Source: an uncultured Alistipes sp.
GTDB taxonomy: Bacteria; Bacteroidota; Bacteroidia; Bacteroidales; Rikenellaceae
Assembly: GCA_900768045.1 (NCBI GenBank)
Contig: CAAGBL010000009.1
Span: forward strand, 1 to 11,362
Direction: 5' to 3'
DNA: 11,362 nt
Shown: piece after piece, positions 1-7,229 of the stretch
Numbering within the stretch: position 1 is the stretch's first letter
Layout of the letters: every line of letters begins with the position of its first letter
Made by a program: the position numbers and the translations under genes
Notes under the pieces: model-generated
The model's input: only the letters and a program-made list of their open reading frames with translations
Told to the model about the DNA's origin: nothing
Database searches by the model: none

Positions 1-38
1 GCACCCGAGGCTGTACTTCTTGTACTATCCTCGGGTGC
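1..38. terminator. Strong hairpin at window edge, probable terminator of an upstream gene
   Basis: Positions 1-10 (GCACCCGAGG) pair perfectly with 29-38 (CCTCGGGTGC), and an inner GTAC (13-16) can pair with GTAC (22-25) around a five-base loop. Only a short T-run (four T) follows a few bases later, so it is a weak intrinsic terminator for the + strand. It may serve a gene on either side, since what lies to the left is not visible. Confidence 0.55.
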
Positions 39-159
39 TCACTTTTGCGATAAGCCAAATCTAACCCCTTCTGACAAGAAATTAGTGCGCTGATTGAGGT
101 GGTAGATTATAAGGAGTTTAGTGAATTTAATGAACTTAAGGATATTAGTGATACTCCTC

Positions 160-294
160 CCTAAATTCCTTAAATTCCCTAAATTCCTTATTCTCCCTAT
201 CGTCCCTATCGTCCCTATCGTCCCTATCGTCCCTATCTTCCCCATCTTCCCCATCTTCCCTATTCTCCCTATTCTCCCTATTCTCCCTATTCTC
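160..294. repeat. Tandem array of a 9-bp unit, 15 copies in variant blocks
   Basis: Fifteen consecutive 9-base units run without a break in phase. They form blocks: three of the type CCTAAATTC/CTTAAATTC (160-186), one CTTATTCTC (187-195), four CCTATCGTC (196-231), one CCTATCTTC (232-240), two CCCATCTTC (241-258) and four CCTATTCTC (259-294). A decayed unit may follow at 295-303. Blocks of identical copies suggest repeated local expansion by slippage or unequal exchange. The + strand is pyrimidine-rich. The array ends about 30-40 bases upstream of the promoter of the 416-2797 lipoprotein gene. Confidence 0.93.
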
Positions 295-334
295 CCAACC
301 GTCTCATCTCCTCCTTGAAAAAAAATATTGCACT

Positions 335-369
335 TTTGTAGATAATATTAGAAATATTATATATCTTTG
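335..369 (+). promoter_or_regulatory. Predicted Bacteroidetes-type promoter for the large lipoprotein gene
   Basis: TTTG at 335-338 is a candidate -33 element and TATCTTTG at 362-369 matches the -7 consensus TAnnTTTG exactly. The 23-base spacing is a little longer than the usual ~19-21. The predicted start near 375-377 gives a ~40-base A-rich leader without a Shine-Dalgarno sequence, typical of this phylum. The 9-bp repeat array lies immediately upstream. Confidence 0.6.
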
Positions 370-415
370 TATTCAGCAGAGTATCTTGCTACGGAACAAA
401 CAAAACTTAAATAAT

Positions 416-2797
416 ATGAAACTACAAAAGTATGCATGTCGCATATTTGCGGCTATGTTGATTGTCGTTGCAACAGCATGTGTTGACAAGGACTATCGTA
501 TCGATGAGGTCTCGGGAGAGGTAACCCTAATCTCGGGAAAGACAAAGCTCCATATTGGAGGACTTGAGCAGAAGAGTCTTGGCGAGCTCCTTGGTGACAC
601 CGAGGTTGAGGGCTTGGATAAGGATGCCAACGGCAACTTCGCCTACACTTTCTCGGGCGTTGGCGAGACAATCAAGATTGAAGATTTCGAGAATGCATTT
701 ACTATTCCTGGTACTGAGAGCTCATTCTCGGTGGAGTATCCATCGTTTACTCTCAATATGGAGCGTGTGGTCATCAACGATGATGCTACAATCGTGGTAG
801 ACACCGATTTTCTTGCGAATATTGGTGGCGCAACACTCCCTGAGGCGCTACTCCCACAGATCCCTAAGCTCGAGGGTAGCTACACAAAGACATTTAGTGG
901 CGACGACATGCACCTTATCTTCAACGTGCCAGAGCAGGTGGACAACATCAGGAGCATCACATTTAAGGATATTGATAGCGGCCATCATGGCGCACCTCTC
1001 CACCTTACCGTTGACTTTGCTGGCTTGGCAGGCGTGAATGGTGGCGGTAAGGTAAACATTCAGCTTGGCCTTCAGGGTGGTAAGTTTAGAATGGTTGACG
1101 CTAACAATAACCTCGTATGCGAGGGTAATGAGTACAACAAGGAGCATACCATTGAGTATGGTGCCGATAGTCTCGACTTTGTGCTATACATAGAGAGTGT
1201 GGAGAACACCTCATCACTCAACGAGAACCATGCCCTCGATATTCCTATCGAGCTTAGCTGCGATGTTACATTCGACATTAATACAAAGGCAGGAGACTTC
1301 AACCTATCTAAGCGTCCTACATTTGCTCTATTTGCCGACTTCGAGTATGGCGATGCTGAGATTGTTATGAATAGCGACAAAAAACTTATCGAGTATGTTC
1401 CTACTGAGCTTACTAAGATAAAGGTAGATGGGCTTCCAAAGGAGATTAAGAGCATCAACACTCTTGAGCTTACCGATGACGCAGAGATTAACTTCTATGC
1501 TCATGGTCTTGACTGGCTTGGCGATAATGCCGATAAGGTGGTTATCGAGGTGGAAATGCCAGAATACCTCGTGCTTCATGCTGTTGATGGTGCGGGATAT
1601 GAGTATGACGAAGAGAAACACATGCTCAAGACAACAATTGCTGATATTAACGATGGCGTGAATGTCGCTATCGACAGCTTCGACTTTGGTGGCGAGGGCC
1701 TTGCTCCCGATGAGAACGGCTCACTACAGCTCGAGTTCGGATTTAAGGTTGATGCCTACTTTGTTGACGATGCCAACATCGTGCTCTCATCGTTGGTTCA
1801 CGATGAGAATGTAGTAATATCTACAGGTATCGAGGAGATGAATCTATCGTTGAAGGCAATTAGCGGCGTGGTTGATTACAACTATACTTTTGAGCCTGAG
1901 GAGCCTATTGTGATAAATACTGAGGGCCTTGAGGGCCTTGATGTTCAGGGCTTGGGTATCTCGCCTATTATCACTATAAACCTCGAGAATCCATTGTCTA
2001 TTCCACTTGCTCTCGAGGGTAAGCTCTTCGATGATTGCTCACGTGAGATTGAGCTTAAGGCTGTGCTCAACCCTGCAACTTATGAGAATGGCAGAGTGGT
2101 GCCAGCTATGAATAAGATTGTTATTGCATCTAAGAAGCCTGAGTACGAGTGTGTCTTTGTCGAGGTTGACTTTGACGAGGAGCTTAAGGGTGCAATTCCT
2201 TCGTTGTTCGATTTCGAGTTTAATATCGGTGTTGGCTCTGAGCAGATGTATACACTATATGTGCCTGAGAAGCTCGAGATTAACTACGACTATAATGTGA
2301 CAATCCCTGTAGCTCTTAACGACAAGCTCGAGATTAGCTATGCGGGCGAGGCTGGCGAGCTTAACGAGATATTTGCTCAGCTTGCCGACTACAATATTCG
2401 TATTGGCGATGTAGTCCTTATCGCTGAGGTTGTGAATACTACTCCTTTGGCACTCTCGGCTAAGGCTGAGCTCTTCAACCTCGACGGCTCGAAGAATGAT
2501 GCACATGTAGCATTCGAGGAGGGCTATGGTCGCATCAGCGGCTCGAAGGACGGTGTGACACCTGAGAAGAGTATTTTGCGTCTTGCTCTTGGCACCGATG
2601 GTGGCAATGGTCTTGTTGCAAGCAACCTATCTACTATTGACAAGGTTACCTTTGAGCTTAAGGCCGATAGCGACGCTGAGGGCGATGTAGCACTCAGGGA
2701 GGAACAGTATATTGGCGTGAAGCTCTGGATTGAGATTGATGGCGGTATTACTCTCGACATCAACGACTTTATTGCTTCAGACGAGTCTAACGAATAA
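416..2797 (+). CDS. Large acidic lipoprotein of unknown function, partner of the DUF5723-type gene
   Basis: I chose ATG 416 over an in-frame TTG at 386 because it gives a clean lipoprotein signal: basic start, hydrophobic stretch, lipobox V-A-T-A-C with Cys22. The product is 793 aa. Asp and Lys soon after the Cys (C-V-D-K-D) make surface export thinkable, but this is not a clear Bacteroidetes lipoprotein export signal. The mature chain is acidic and dominated by short alternating beta-type segments, with few aromatic residues and no visible catalytic motif. A short motif of the form [I/T]-P-[I/V/L]-[A/E]-L recurs near residues 276, 529, 630 and 677, suggesting repeated beta-sandwich modules in the C-terminal half. 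The stop overlaps an ATG of the next frame (TAATG), so it is probably co-translated with the downstream barrel gene. I do not recognise the family. A role as a periplasmic or surface partner of that barrel is inference from context. Confidence 0.85.
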   Translation: MKLQKYACRIFAAMLIVVATACVDKDYRIDEVSGEVTLISGKTKLHIGGLEQKSLGELLGDTEVEGLDKDANGNFAYTFSGVGETIKIEDFENAFTIPGTESSFSVEYPSFTLNMERVVINDDATIVVDTDFLANIGGATLPEALLPQIPKLEGSYTKTFSGDDMHLIFNVPEQVDNIRSITFKDIDSGHHGAPLHLTVDFAGLAGVNGGGKVNIQLGLQGGKFRMVDANNNLVCEGNEYNKEHTIEYGADSLDFVLYIESVENTSSLNENHALDIPIELSCDVTFDINTKAGDFNLSKRPTFALFADFEYGDAEIVMNSDKKLIEYVPTELTKIKVDGLPKEIKSINTLELTDDAEINFYAHGLDWLGDNADKVVIEVEMPEYLVLHAVDGAGYEYDEEKHMLKTTIADINDGVNVAIDSFDFGGEGLAPDENGSLQLEFGFKVDAYFVDDANIVLSSLVHDENVVISTGIEEMNLSLKAISGVVDYNYTFEPEEPIVINTEGLEGLDVQGLGISPIITINLENPLSIPLALEGKLFDDCSREIELKAVLNPATYENGRVVPAMNKIVIASKKPEYECVFVEVDFDEELKGAIPSLFDFEFNIGVGSEQMYTLYVPEKLEINYDYNVTIPVALNDKLEISYAGEAGELNEIFAQLADYNIRIGDVVLIAEVVNTTPLALSAKAELFNLDGSKNDAHVAFEEGYGRISGSKDGVTPEKSILRLALGTDGGNGLVASNLSTIDKVTFELKADSDAEGDVALREEQYIGVKLWIEIDGGITLDINDFIASDESNE

Positions 2798-2811
2798 TGC
2801 ATCTAACGATT

Positions 2812-4269
2812 ATGAAAAAGATATTATACTCTATATTAGCTATTGCGGCGCTCTTCCTTAGCGAGAGTGTCATGGCGCAGTCACGCACATCGTACCACAT
2901 GGAGGGTAGCTACTTCCGTAATGAGCTTAACCCAGCCCTCGCCCCAACACGTGGCTACATCGCCTTGCCTGGTATCTCGGGTGTTGGACTCAATATGGGC
3001 TCTAACTGGTTGTCTGTCGACAACCTTATCTACGAGCGTGATGGACAGCTCGTGTCGGCCCTCCATGGCTCAGTTACACCTGATGACTTTTTGAGCCGTA
3101 TTCCAAATGTTACAAACATGAGCCTTCGTGAGAACCTAAATATCTTGGGTGTCGGTTTCTATGCAGGTAAGATGTACTGGACATTTGGTGTTAATCAGCA
3201 CCTTAACGCAGATTTTACCCTCTCTAAGGACTTCTTTAGAGCTATCAAGACACTCGGCAATGGCGTCTACGACATGGGTAACGCTACGTTGAGCGCTACG
3301 GGCTATCTCGATGCCTACATCGGTACATCATTCCGTGTTTGCGACTGGATTAATGTCGGTGTTAAGGCTAAGTTCTTGGTTGGCTTGGCAAACGTAAATG
3401 CGAACTTCTCGAAGCTCTCGCTTAATGTTGGCGAAGATAAGGTCGATGGCGTATTGCATGGCGAGTGGCATGGTAGCGCCATGATGTTTGACAATAGCGC
3501 AGCTGAGGGTGTGGCAGAGCCTACGTTTAACGACTATATGAACTTTGATCCTATTACCATGGTGCAAAATGCACGTAACTTCGGTGCTGCTATCGACCTT
3601 GGTACAGAGGTACGCTTGCTTAATGACCACCTCAAGATTTCAGCTGCAATCACTGACCTCGGCTTTATTAGCTGGAAGCCACAGACACATATCAACGGTG
3701 AGGTAGACGGTAACTTCTACTTCAATGGCATTGACTTCGAGACTGGCGAGGCTGACACTGGCGCCGAGTTTGTTACCGACAACCTTATTATGCCAAGCAA
3801 CCCTACAAAGTATCGCACACGCCTTAACTTTAATGTTAACGCAGGTGTCGAGTACAACTTCCTTCGCAACCACTTTGCAGTAGGTTTGTTGTCGCATACC
3901 GAGTTCTATAGCTCTGAGTGCTTTACCGAGCTTACAGCATCGCTCAATATCCGTCCAGTAAACTGGATTACGCTTACTGCGAGCCACACATTCTTCAATA
4001 ATAACCGCCCAGGAATCTTCGGAGCAGCAATCAATATCCACCCACGAGTATTGAACATCTATGTTGCAGCCGACTTTATCGATCCTAACTTCGTGTTGGG
4101 CCCAGAGATTGCGGCTCTTGGCGGCAAGAACTTGCTCATCTCACGCTATGCAAAGACTATCAACCTCTATGCTGGCGTAGGCTTCAACTTTGGTCGTCCA
4201 AAGTTTATCCGTCAGGAGCTTAAGGAGAAAAAGGCCGAGCGCAAGGCTGCTCGCAAGGCCGAAAAATAG
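2812..4269 (+). CDS. DUF5723-type outer-membrane beta-barrel protein
   Basis: The 485-aa product starts with a signal peptide ending M-A-Q (cleavage after about Ala22). ATG 2812 places this signal at the N-terminus; an in-frame ATG at 2797 overlaps the previous stop and would add five residues. After the signal come a Tyr-x-Met-Glu-Gly segment and an N-P-A-L-A-P motif (residues 40-45), like the Asn-Pro-Ala start of PorP/SprF-related barrels and characteristic of DUF5723 proteins. The rest alternates short amphipathic strands with Gly/Asn turns, with a final strand near L-Y-A-G-V-G-F-N-F. A Lys/Arg/Glu-rich tail (about the last 20 residues) follows and probably lies in the periplasm. The function of the family is unknown. 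The adjacent lipoprotein suggests an envelope pair. Assignment is from remembered family features, not a search. Confidence 0.85.
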   Translation: MKKILYSILAIAALFLSESVMAQSRTSYHMEGSYFRNELNPALAPTRGYIALPGISGVGLNMGSNWLSVDNLIYERDGQLVSALHGSVTPDDFLSRIPNVTNMSLRENLNILGVGFYAGKMYWTFGVNQHLNADFTLSKDFFRAIKTLGNGVYDMGNATLSATGYLDAYIGTSFRVCDWINVGVKAKFLVGLANVNANFSKLSLNVGEDKVDGVLHGEWHGSAMMFDNSAAEGVAEPTFNDYMNFDPITMVQNARNFGAAIDLGTEVRLLNDHLKISAAITDLGFISWKPQTHINGEVDGNFYFNGIDFETGEADTGAEFVTDNLIMPSNPTKYRTRLNFNVNAGVEYNFLRNHFAVGLLSHTEFYSSECFTELTASLNIRPVNWITLTASHTFFNNNRPGIFGAAINIHPRVLNIYVAADFIDPNFVLGPEIAALGGKNLLISRYAKTINLYAGVGFNFGRPKFIRQELKEKKAERKAARKAEK

Positions 4270-4287
4270 CCTTATAACCACAATAGA

Positions 4288-4332
4288 TGTAGGGGCCAGT
4301 ACACGATATTTGTACTGGCCCCTATACTTTTT
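4288..4332 (+). terminator. Rho-independent terminator of the lipoprotein/DUF5723 operon
   Basis: AGGGGCCAGTAC (4291-4302) pairs perfectly with GTACTGGCCCCT (4312-4323) around a nine-base loop, the stem extends by about three weaker pairs, and five T follow at 4328-4332. It begins about 20 bases after the stop of the barrel gene. Confidence 0.9.
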
Positions 4333-4379
4333 ATATAATGATTGACTCTACTTTGAGCGGCTAAATAAAGTGTAAATCG

Positions 4380-4411
4380 TTTGGTTTTGCGAAAAAAAAT
4401 ATTTAATTTTG
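4380..4411 (+). promoter_or_regulatory. Consensus promoter driving the structured region and probably the 4740-7219 operon
   Basis: TTTG at 4380-4383, a 20-base spacer, then TAATTTTG at 4404-4411 match the -33/-7 Bacteroidetes consensus exactly. Transcription should start near 4415-4419. No second TAnnTTTG match is present between 4656 and 4739, so this is the best visible promoter for the three envelope genes that follow. Confidence 0.75.
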
Positions 4412-4414
4412 TCT

Positions 4415-4668
4415 ACGAATAAATAGATTTTGCCTATGAAACACAGCGTATAGCAAGATACGTACATTTTAGACATACCGAAAAAGCGTTTTAGCTTTAT
4501 TCTATCATTTCGAAAGTTTGGCGACTATATAGTTCTGATAGGAATACAGCAAATTGCTCGCGCCTGTTGGCGTGGGCTTTTGGATATTCCATCAGAACGG
4601 GTTACGCCAAACACCTCGAAATGGGAATACTCTAAAAGTGCCCACGCTTTTTTTTGTGCGTATTCCCA
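4415..4668 (+). ncRNA. Candidate structured RNA: stand-alone small RNA or attenuating leader, with competing folds
   Basis: Downstream of the promoter lies a rod of nested stems: 4506-4513/4616-4623 (8 bp), 4517-4523/4605-4611 (7 bp), 4532-4539/4591-4598 (8 bp), 4541-4546/4585-4590 (6 bp) and 4556-4564/4569-4577 (9 bp with two G-U pairs, four-base loop TGTT). A second fold pairs 4570-4577 and 4578-4581 with 4640-4647 and 4634-4637, extends through 4585-4590/4624-4629, and is followed by eight T (4648-4655), as in an intrinsic terminator. A third pairs 4621-4630 with 4660-4669 (10 bp). The folds share sequence and so exclude one another. The 3' end near 4655 would give an RNA of about 240 nt. 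The rod with an internal bubble recalls 6S-type RNAs, and attenuator, riboswitch or dispersed repeat are alternatives. The pairing is plain in the sequence; the role is inference. Confidence 0.65.
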
Positions 4669-4739
4669 TGCAATTCAAGGCACGACGGAGTTCCTGAAAA
4701 GCCGTTAAGTGAGTAAGAAAATGGTATATAATTAATGTT

Positions 4740-5261
4740 ATGAAGAGACTTCTATTTGCTTTGATACTTCTTGTTGTGTCAACCTCTTGTTCTCAGGTTA
4801 TACTTCCAAGGGCTATTAATACCGTGAATGCAGTGTCGTTAGATGAACTTAACTTGGTGCGTTCAGATTATAAGATACTTAATACAGTAACCGCTGATGC
4901 TTTGGTATATTACAGTACATCGGCCGATGGCAAAATCGTTACAATCCAGTGTCCTGAAGATAATTTTGCACTCAAGTATGTAAAAACAAAGAAGGGTTGG
5001 AATAGCGAGTTTAAGGGCGTTGCAAAAATGGGCTACTTGGCTAATGATTATATGGATAGCAACAGTGAGATGGTTAGCCCAGAGGACGTAGCACGCCGTT
5101 TAGCTATTTATAAACTTATTAACCAGGTAAAACTCTCTGGCGCTGATGGCGTGATAGAGCCAATAATCTCAACAAATGTAGAGAGTGGTAAAAATGCTAG
5201 AGAGATTGTCTTCAAGACATCTGTTAGTGCCAAGATTATTAAGCTAAATACCAATAAATAA
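4740..5261 (+). CDS. Small lipoprotein of unknown function
   Basis: The 173-aa product has a lipoprotein signal with lipobox S-T-S-C (Cys17) after a Lys-Arg start. The mature part has no acidic residues after the Cys, so it is probably a periplasm-facing anchor. It looks like one compact alpha/beta domain: a region around residues 35-95 with several Tyr and Val strands, then an amphipathic helix in which a Leu-Ala-x-Tyr-Lys-Leu pattern precedes a Gly-Ala-Asp-Gly-Val-Ile stretch, and a final strand. That helix plus G-A-D-G-V-I pattern recurs in uncharacterised Bacteroidetes lipoproteins; DUF6567 is only my guess at a family. It is the first gene of a three-gene set, 22 bases before the next, and follows the structured region. 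No Shine-Dalgarno sequence is visible. The cluster appears more AT-rich than its neighbours. Confidence 0.8.
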   Translation: MKRLLFALILLVVSTSCSQVILPRAINTVNAVSLDELNLVRSDYKILNTVTADALVYYSTSADGKIVTIQCPEDNFALKYVKTKKGWNSEFKGVAKMGYLANDYMDSNSEMVSPEDVARRLAIYKLINQVKLSGADGVIEPIISTNVESGKNAREIVFKTSVSAKIIKLNTNK

Positions 5262-5283
5262 CCCTTATAATAACATTGTAACT

Positions 5284-6243
5284 ATGAAGAGATATATAAC
5301 ATTAGCATTTGCATTGTGCGTTTCAGTAGTATTATTTTCATGTGGAGTATTTAAGTCAGCTCCAGTTGTTGCACCTAAAATTATAAACCTTGCATTGGTT
5401 AGTAATGCACAACCAAATAAGTTTGTAAATCTTGATTACGGCATTCGTCTTAATGTAAATGATGCTCGTGCAAATACTCGAGTATTGAAGCAGTATGATA
5501 CAAGTGCAACCTCTTTGCCTCAGGTGAGAGTATCTCCCGATATTCATTCATTTGTTAGCGAGAGTTCACGTCGCTATATGCGTACACTTGGCTTTAATCT
5601 TGATGCTGATATTGCAACAGACTATATGATGACTCTCACTATTCATGAGTATAATGTAAGCTACTTGACAGGTGTGGGTTGGGCAGCTGTTGTAGAGCTT
5701 GGCGTAGAGGTGTACGACAATAATCGTCAGTTAGTTTATCCTAATGTTATGGCTGTTGGTCGTGCTAATAGACAGGGCTATTCATCAGATTTTAGTGCGG
5801 CAACAGAGGTTATTAATAGAGCCTATGCAAGTGCATTGGAGGACATTGATTGGGATCGCATAGCTTTCTTCTTAAAGAAGGCATCATCTCCAAAGTTGGA
5901 GGCAAATAAGCAGGTTACTGGCGAAGGTAATACAGCTCTTGAGTCCACTGTTATTCGTTGGTATATCGACTCTTCTCCTAAGGGTGCTGATGTCTCTATT
6001 CGTGTAGTATCATCAACTTCTGAGGTGCACAATACAAACCAAAATTATGTGGGAACAACTCCTTATGAAACAACAGAGACATTTGATATCAAGGGACTTA
6101 CATATAATAACTCTGGTAATGTTCAGATTGAAGTGACTTGCGAGAAAGCTGGTTATATTACCCAGAAGAAGCGCTTTAATCTTCGTCAGGCGATAGATCA
6201 GAAGGAGATATCAACTAAGTTTTCTCTTTTGAAGGAGGAGTAG
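5284..6243 (+). CDS. YajG-like lipoprotein with C-terminal PEGA domain
   Basis: The 319-aa product has a lipoprotein signal with lipobox L-F-S-C (Cys20). Residues ~33-197 resemble YajG-type lipoproteins: an opening hydrophobic strand, a D-Y-G-I-R-L-N-V-N-D-A-R-A strand, a long Ser-rich helix ending L-G-F (101-103), and a T-L-T-I-H-E-Y-N-V strand, with an aromatic Trp-Asp-Arg-Ile-Ala-Phe-Phe-Leu end. A linker (~200-222) leads to a PEGA-type domain (~225-301), with S-P-K-G-A-D-V-S-I (231-239), V-G-T-T-P-Y-E (256-262) and a final A-G-Y-x-x-x-K-x-x-F pattern (289-298). PEGA domains are short surface beta domains thought to mediate binding to envelope or wall components. The fusion suggests an envelope anchoring or scaffold protein. 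Four bases separate its stop from the next gene. Function is inferred; both domain calls come from motif recognition. Confidence 0.8.
   Translation: MKRYITLAFALCVSVVLFSCGVFKSAPVVAPKIINLALVSNAQPNKFVNLDYGIRLNVNDARANTRVLKQYDTSATSLPQVRVSPDIHSFVSESSRRYMRTLGFNLDADIATDYMMTLTIHEYNVSYLTGVGWAAVVELGVEVYDNNRQLVYPNVMAVGRANRQGYSSDFSAATEVINRAYASALEDIDWDRIAFFLKKASSPKLEANKQVTGEGNTALESTVIRWYIDSSPKGADVSIRVVSSTSEVHNTNQNYVGTTPYETTETFDIKGLTYNNSGNVQIEVTCEKAGYITQKKRFNLRQAIDQKEISTKFSLLKEE
6232..6238 (+). promoter_or_regulatory. Strong Shine-Dalgarno-like sequence before the barrel gene
   Basis: AAGGAGG lies nine bases before ATG 6248 and inside the last codons (Lys-Glu-Glu) of the YajG-like gene. Bacteroidetes rarely use such sites, so it may be a coincidence of coding. 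It still supports the ATG at 6248 as the start. Confidence 0.4.
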
Positions 6244-6247
6244 CATT

Positions 6248-7219
6248 ATGAAAAGAGTAGTGATATTATGCACATTTCTTCTGTCAGTCTGTACACTTTC
6301 TGCTCAGATCGTGACATGTGAAGATGTGCAGCAGAATCCCAAGAATTTTGTTAATTGCCCCATTAGCGCATATCAAGCTGTTGATGGCAATGTGTATCAC
6401 GTTGGAGATGTTGTCATTGTTGGTCAGCCTAGTGGAGGAGATATGTTTGAGCCAAGTTATAATTATATCGATGGATCAAAGTCTCTACATAACGATATGC
6501 TAAACACTGATAGAGGTACAATTACAAATTTATATTTGAAAAAAGCAAAATCTTCGTCTGGCGAATATGTTGTATGGGCTAATTTGCGTGTCGATAGAAT
6601 AACCGTTTTTGCTCAAATAGATAATGCATTGACCTCGAAAGAGATTCTTGGCAAAGATGAGACATTATCAAAGCCTATTACTGCAGAGCAGAATTACGTT
6701 GATGGCTACACTCAACCATCACAGACGGTGTGCGAGGAGCAGCCAGCGAGGAATATTTTTAGGTCATCGCAGAGTAGCTTCTACGATAACGCCGATATTG
6801 ATGCTACGCAAAGACGAGGATATGGTGGTATCGCATTGTTAGATGCGGGATTTGATTTTGCTAACGTTGGTGCTTTATGCGGTGTAACAGTCGTAAATGG
6901 ATATCATTTTAATTCTAATTGGTATCTCGGCGGTGGAATAGGTATCCTAGCCTTTGCGGGTGGCTATTATAGCTCGGTATGCGTACCTATTTTTGCGCAC
7001 GGACAATATTCATTTCAGAACATAGATAGGCTTACTCCATACGTCTCATTAGGATTAGGTCTGTCTGTGTCTTCGTATACAGGATCGTATTTTAATGTCG
7101 CTGGTGGTGTGGCTATTAAGCTAAAGCATGAAACACAACGTCTGCTTTTGGGTATGTCATTACCTGTTGATACCGCTAATGGCATAGGATTGTGTTTGCA
7201 GTTGGGTTATTCATTCTAA
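6248..7219 (+). CDS. Secreted protein with N-terminal unknown domain and C-terminal outer-membrane barrel
   Basis: The 323-aa product has a signal peptide with T-L-S-A-Q at the end (cleavage after about Ala19). Residues ~20-135 form a Val/Tyr/Asp-rich beta domain with three early Cys (8, 15 and 24, the first two in the signal) and no motif I recognise. A Ser/Gln/Glu-rich linker (~135-190) joins it to a C-terminal barrel-like part (~190-323) with alternating Gly and aromatic residues and the strand N-S-N-W-Y-L-G-G-G-I-G-I near 222-233. The chain ends in Tyr-Ser-Phe, and a terminal Phe is the usual mark of an outer-membrane barrel strand. It closes the three-gene + strand cluster whose first two products are lipoproteins, suggesting a joint envelope function. 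Function unknown. Confidence 0.8.
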   Translation: MKRVVILCTFLLSVCTLSAQIVTCEDVQQNPKNFVNCPISAYQAVDGNVYHVGDVVIVGQPSGGDMFEPSYNYIDGSKSLHNDMLNTDRGTITNLYLKKAKSSSGEYVVWANLRVDRITVFAQIDNALTSKEILGKDETLSKPITAEQNYVDGYTQPSQTVCEEQPARNIFRSSQSSFYDNADIDATQRRGYGGIALLDAGFDFANVGALCGVTVVNGYHFNSNWYLGGGIGILAFAGGYYSSVCVPIFAHGQYSFQNIDRLTPYVSLGLGLSVSSYTGSYFNVAGGVAIKLKHETQRLLLGMSLPVDTANGIGLCLQLGYSF

Positions 7220-7229
7220 CCAATTTGTT

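Noticed and set aside
39..254. Open frame on - strand encoding Gly-Lys/Thr-Ile repeats
   Set aside because: Same array read on the opposite strand; no promoter or family resemblance.
160..294. CRISPR-like array
   Set aside because: Units are contiguous 9-mers with no spacers and no cas genes nearby.
121..318. Open frame on + strand encoding repeats of Pro-Ile-Val/Phe/Leu
   Set aside because: It is a direct translation of the 9-bp array (period of three codons keeps any frame open), with a GTG start and no signal or initiation site.
386..415. TTG start upstream of ATG 416
   Set aside because: Would place ten extra residues before the lipoprotein signal and begin just after the predicted transcription start.
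3640..4041. 133-codon - strand frame antisense to the DUF5723-type gene
   Set aside because: Lies fully inside a well-supported gene; composition is that of a shadow frame.
4506..4623. Retron msr/msd or IS end
   Set aside because: No reverse transcriptase or transposase gene in the window and no target-site duplication seen, so only the structured-RNA reading is kept.
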